From Nilaparvata lugens (Eukaryota > Arthropoda > Insecta > Hemiptera > Delphacidae), in contig NC_052506.1 in the NCBI RefSeq assembly GCF_014356525.2, positions 22,148,707 through 22,212,706 on the forward strand: a stretch of 64,000 bases of DNA, in the 5' to 3' direction. The translations under genes were made by a program, and so were the position numbers. The notes under the pieces are model-generated. The model made no database searches, had not been told where the DNA came from, and worked only from the letters and a program-made list of their open reading frames with translations. Below are positions 61,010 through 64,000 of the stretch, in pieces. Each line of letters opens with the position of its first letter. The stretch's first letter is position 1.

Positions 61010-63597
61010 AAGCTGCGTTTACACTGTATAACTTTGTTATATGTAACAGGTTATATGTAACTTTTGTTAGAAAATAAGTTATAAAACTTTTGTTATACAA
61101 CAAAAGTTTGACAAAAATGAATTTGTAACATGTTATAAAACAAAAGCAAGTTTGTGGGTCTCTACAGTAACTATATTACTCAAAGTATGGCCATTGACTG
61201 TCACGTGGTACAAATCCGCCATTAAGATAATAACAAACTTTATAGTCCTATCTTATTTATTAAAAATTATTTGGAAATTTGAAACTTATCACTTCTTTTG
61301 GAAACGTATTTTGAACTTCCGGTGAGTTTGGTATGAAATTTTCGAAGGGAAACTTTGATATAGATCAATAAAGTTTATTTAAATAACATTAATAACGCTT
61401 AAAACATCAATTTTTCTTCCCTCGGGCGCGCATAAGTACACCTTGAGGTACACCTCAAGGATCAAAATTTCAAACACTCATAACTTTTGTCACAATGATC
61501 GGATGTCATTGTACCACAGATCATTCTTCTCGGCTGGTGAAGGTGGTTCAAAAAAATGCTCCAAGAGTCGAATTCGATCGAAAAATATGAAATTCATCCC
61601 TGAGTGTAGATTAATTAGTATTTTTACTATTATTTTGTAGGTTAATTAATATTAATACACGAAGAAATGACAAATCAAAGCTATGTATCTCGGTATCCCA
61701 TTATTATAAAAGACTTGATCTTGAATTTTAGAATTGAATTTGAATTTTTCTCTACCAGTTTTAGTTGCTGCACACGGAAGAATATAATCGTAATGTAAGA
61801 TTCGATCGTAAAAAATAAAGAAATCGAAGATACGTTTCTCATAAATTAACGGTCTAGGCAGTTGCATGATAGGGAACAGTGATTCAAGATGAACTTTAGG
61901 CAATTATGAGCTCGTGTAGAGGATGAGATGTCTACAATTTAGAATCAATCATGAGTTTTTATGATGTATCAGACTCTTGATTAACAGAAAAATCGCGAAA
62001 AAATGAAAAACTGGAATCGCCCTTTTTAAAATCGGTTGTAACTGACTAATAATACTGGAATCGAGATTATTCTTTATTGTAGTGGAAAGAGGAAATATAT
62101 TTCTACATTTTGAAATTGTATCCAAAGTATTTCACAATATGCAGCTTTAAATAAGGAAATTATTCATTTTTTGTGAATTGAAATACTGTTTAAAGTACAC
62201 TCAAGGATGAATTTCTCTATTTTTTGGTTGAATTTCACATATAATGCGTGATTTGGAACCGCCTTGACATGCTGAGAAGAATGAGCTGTGGTACAATGAG
62301 ATCTGATCATTGTGTCAAAGTCAAAAGTTATGAGTGTTTGAAATTTTGATTCTTGAGGTGTCCTTATACGCGCCTCTCCACTAAATTACGAGCATATAAC
62401 GGGTGATTCTCATAGAACATGATCTAATGAACCTATATCATGGTGCGAAATCTGAATGTGATGACAATGGAGTTGCTGATGATGAATGAAGCTAAAACTC
62501 AGGTGTTTTCCAAAATACAAGGATCATTGTTGTCAGGTTTACCTGGAAATCTATATACAGTATAAGATAGAGCCTGTAGAGCACAAAACTACGCTCAGAG
62601 GAATCTTGAATTATACATTTAAATGGTGACAATCGGAAGATATTTTAAATCAAAAACTAAAATTCATCAAAATTATGTTTTTTCTAATTTTACTTATTTT
62701 TAAAAAATTGTAAGTCAGTACTCATTAAGGATAGAAAGTTCCGAATAAACTCATTTTATTAGTAATTCAATAATCTAAATAAAATAGCGGGAGCAAATTT
62801 TTCTGATCGATTACAGGATTTCGCAGAATTAACATAAAAAAGACTGGAAAATGAACCGAAAATACAAGGTTTTTGGGCCACTCTTTATCTAGCACAAAGA
62901 AAATTTATGTACCCAAGCAATATATTAAAAATCAGAACTACAATATAAAATGCAAGAATAAATGTATATTTAAAGTACTGTAGTTGCAGAAATAAGTATC
63001 ATGACTTTAGCATTTAAATGAACAATTTCAAAAATCTAATCAATTTCAAAAAAAAGCTCTCAAATGTTTTCGATTAAAAACCTCAACAATTTCCAGGAGG
63101 GGGGTCCCCTGGACGCCCCCCACAGGTCAGGGTCCTGGATCCGCGCCTGTAAGCAGCTGATGATTCATCTACTTCCCCCACCACCTATTTCAACTCCATT
63201 CTATAACTTGTGACACGTTATAAGTAGTAAAACGTTCTTATAACACATGTAACATTTAACAAAAAGTTATACTTTTTCTTTGATCTTTACCGACTTCGTG
63301 CGGGAAAGGAAAAACTTGTTATAAAACACGAAATTATGTTATTATACACGAAGTTACATGTAATAAGTTACATGAATTTATAACTTTTTTGTTAAAGTTG
63401 TTATATAACCATAACGTTTTATAACAAAGTTACACAGTTTAAACGTAGCTAAAGTAAAAACTTGTTATATATAACACGAAATTATGTTTTAAAACACGAA
63501 GTTACATGTAATAAGTTAAATGAATTTATAACATTTATGTTGAAGTTGTTATACAACCAATGTTTTATAACAAAGTTACACAGTGTAAACGCAGCTT
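61010..63597. mobile_element. 2.6-kb AGCTGCGTTTACAC-type TIR element without coding capacity
   Basis: AGCTGCGTTTACACTGTATA at the left and the inverse TAC/TGTGTAAACGCAGCT at the right agree over about 30 bp with one mismatch, flanked by TAA on each side. Inside are a diverged copy of the 5368-6981 element (62230-62942) and a partial inverted copy of it (61420-61530). No transposase frame is seen. Confidence 0.75.
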
Positions 63598-63871
63598 AAG
63601 GCTTAACACACTTGAGGAGGCGCGGCTTGGTGATACAAAGTTTTGACCTTATGGAGATTGCCTTATCACTCCTTTCCACGCAATGCCCGATTCAGTGTGT
63701 GTGAATTCTTCCATTCAAACCAATAAACAAGAAGCACCTGGATACAAAATGTCGCATCGCGCCTCCTCCGCATTGCGTCCAGTTAAAGTTTGTCATGAGA
63801 TGCATTAACTAATTGGCGATACGAAGTTCACCGGGACAGCTAATACTCATAATAACAATGTTGATAGTTAC

Positions 63872-64000
63872 CTTTATTTTCATCCTTCTTGATTGATGTT
63901 TTAAAATATTTTGTAACATTTGCTTCGCCTTCATGATAGATTTTGCATGGTACATAATGGATAACATCACTGTTTAATGTACCACATTCCTCATCAAAAT
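63872..64000 (-). CDS. RNASEH2C: RNase H2 subunit C homologue, upstream exon (partial at window edge)
   Basis: Read on the minus strand, this 129-nt segment encodes FDEECGTLNSDVIHYVPCKI followed by YHEGEANVTKYFKTSIKKD and ENK, then a donor AAAG|GTAAC. It matches the RNASEH2C N-terminal region, where a short His/Leu-x-x-Pro-Cys strand precedes a hydrophobic-Tyr-Phe segment. The start codon lies beyond the window. RNASEH2C is the non-catalytic subunit that pairs with RNASEH2B in the nuclear RNase H2 heterotrimer, which removes ribonucleotides embedded in DNA and RNA-DNA hybrids. Confidence 0.85.

Larger units (their letters stand above)
59473..63871 (-). other. Intron of the RNASEH2C homologue
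   Basis: 4.4 kb, filled mainly by an ACTTTCCTTGCC-type element with a GT microsatellite (59849-60729) and a 2.6-kb Harbinger-like TIR element (61010-63597). The small spacers show no features. Confidence 0.8.

Overview
The window looks like a nuclear chromosome segment of an insect, most likely a hemipteran. It is AT-rich, has GT-AG introns up to 14 kb, and is crowded with short terminal-inverted-repeat (TIR) elements, non-LTR retrotransposon fragments and microsatellites. From memory, several repeats (the ACTTTCCTTGCC family, the AGCTGCGTTTACAC family) resemble those of planthoppers such as Nilaparvata lugens; that assignment is recall, not something I could check here. There is no prokaryotic operon structure and no CRISPR array. 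Two host genes are well supported. The first is a ten-exon plus-strand gene (8840-46943, 441 codons) whose exons join in frame at GT-AG sites; its product is a homologue of CCDC50/Ymer, a coiled-coil ubiquitin-binding adaptor. The second is a minus-strand RNASEH2C homologue (59243-64000, both ends incomplete), the non-catalytic C subunit of RNase H2. Layout: 1-3053 is a 1.73-kb tandem duplication split by a 293-bp GT microsatellite; 3057-8134 holds TIR elements, one with a nested internal duplication; 8840-46943 is the CCDC50 gene, with introns full of transposon debris (a 3.3-kb degenerate non-LTR element in intron 1, a foldback element, a 98-bp hairpin family, a tRNA-derived SINE, Harbinger-like MITEs, a Jockey-like fragment in intron 7); 46944-50817 is the 3' flank with a hairpin just after the stop codon; 50818-57060 is a nested stack in which an older repeat was split first by a 742-bp solo LTR and by a 5.1-kb DDE transposon; 57417-58330 is another non-LTR fragment; 59243-64000 is RNASEH2C, whose 4.4-kb intron carries two more transposons. 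The most informative structure is the nested stack. An unbroken paralogue of the same repeat lies at 13552-13835 in the opposite orientation and supplies both empty sites, fixing the LTR target duplication as GACGT (5 bp) and the DDE transposon target duplication as AAAT (4 bp). The DDE element has 24-bp TIRs, repeated subterminal motifs GTCCACAGAAGTGA and a multi-exon transposase with two frame breaks. It may belong to the Sola group, but that is tentative. Within CCDC50 intron 2 there is an unannotated 180-nt phase-1/phase-1 open exon that could be a cassette exon. I did not find a clearly new biological system; this is a repeat-dense insect locus with a few checkable novelties.
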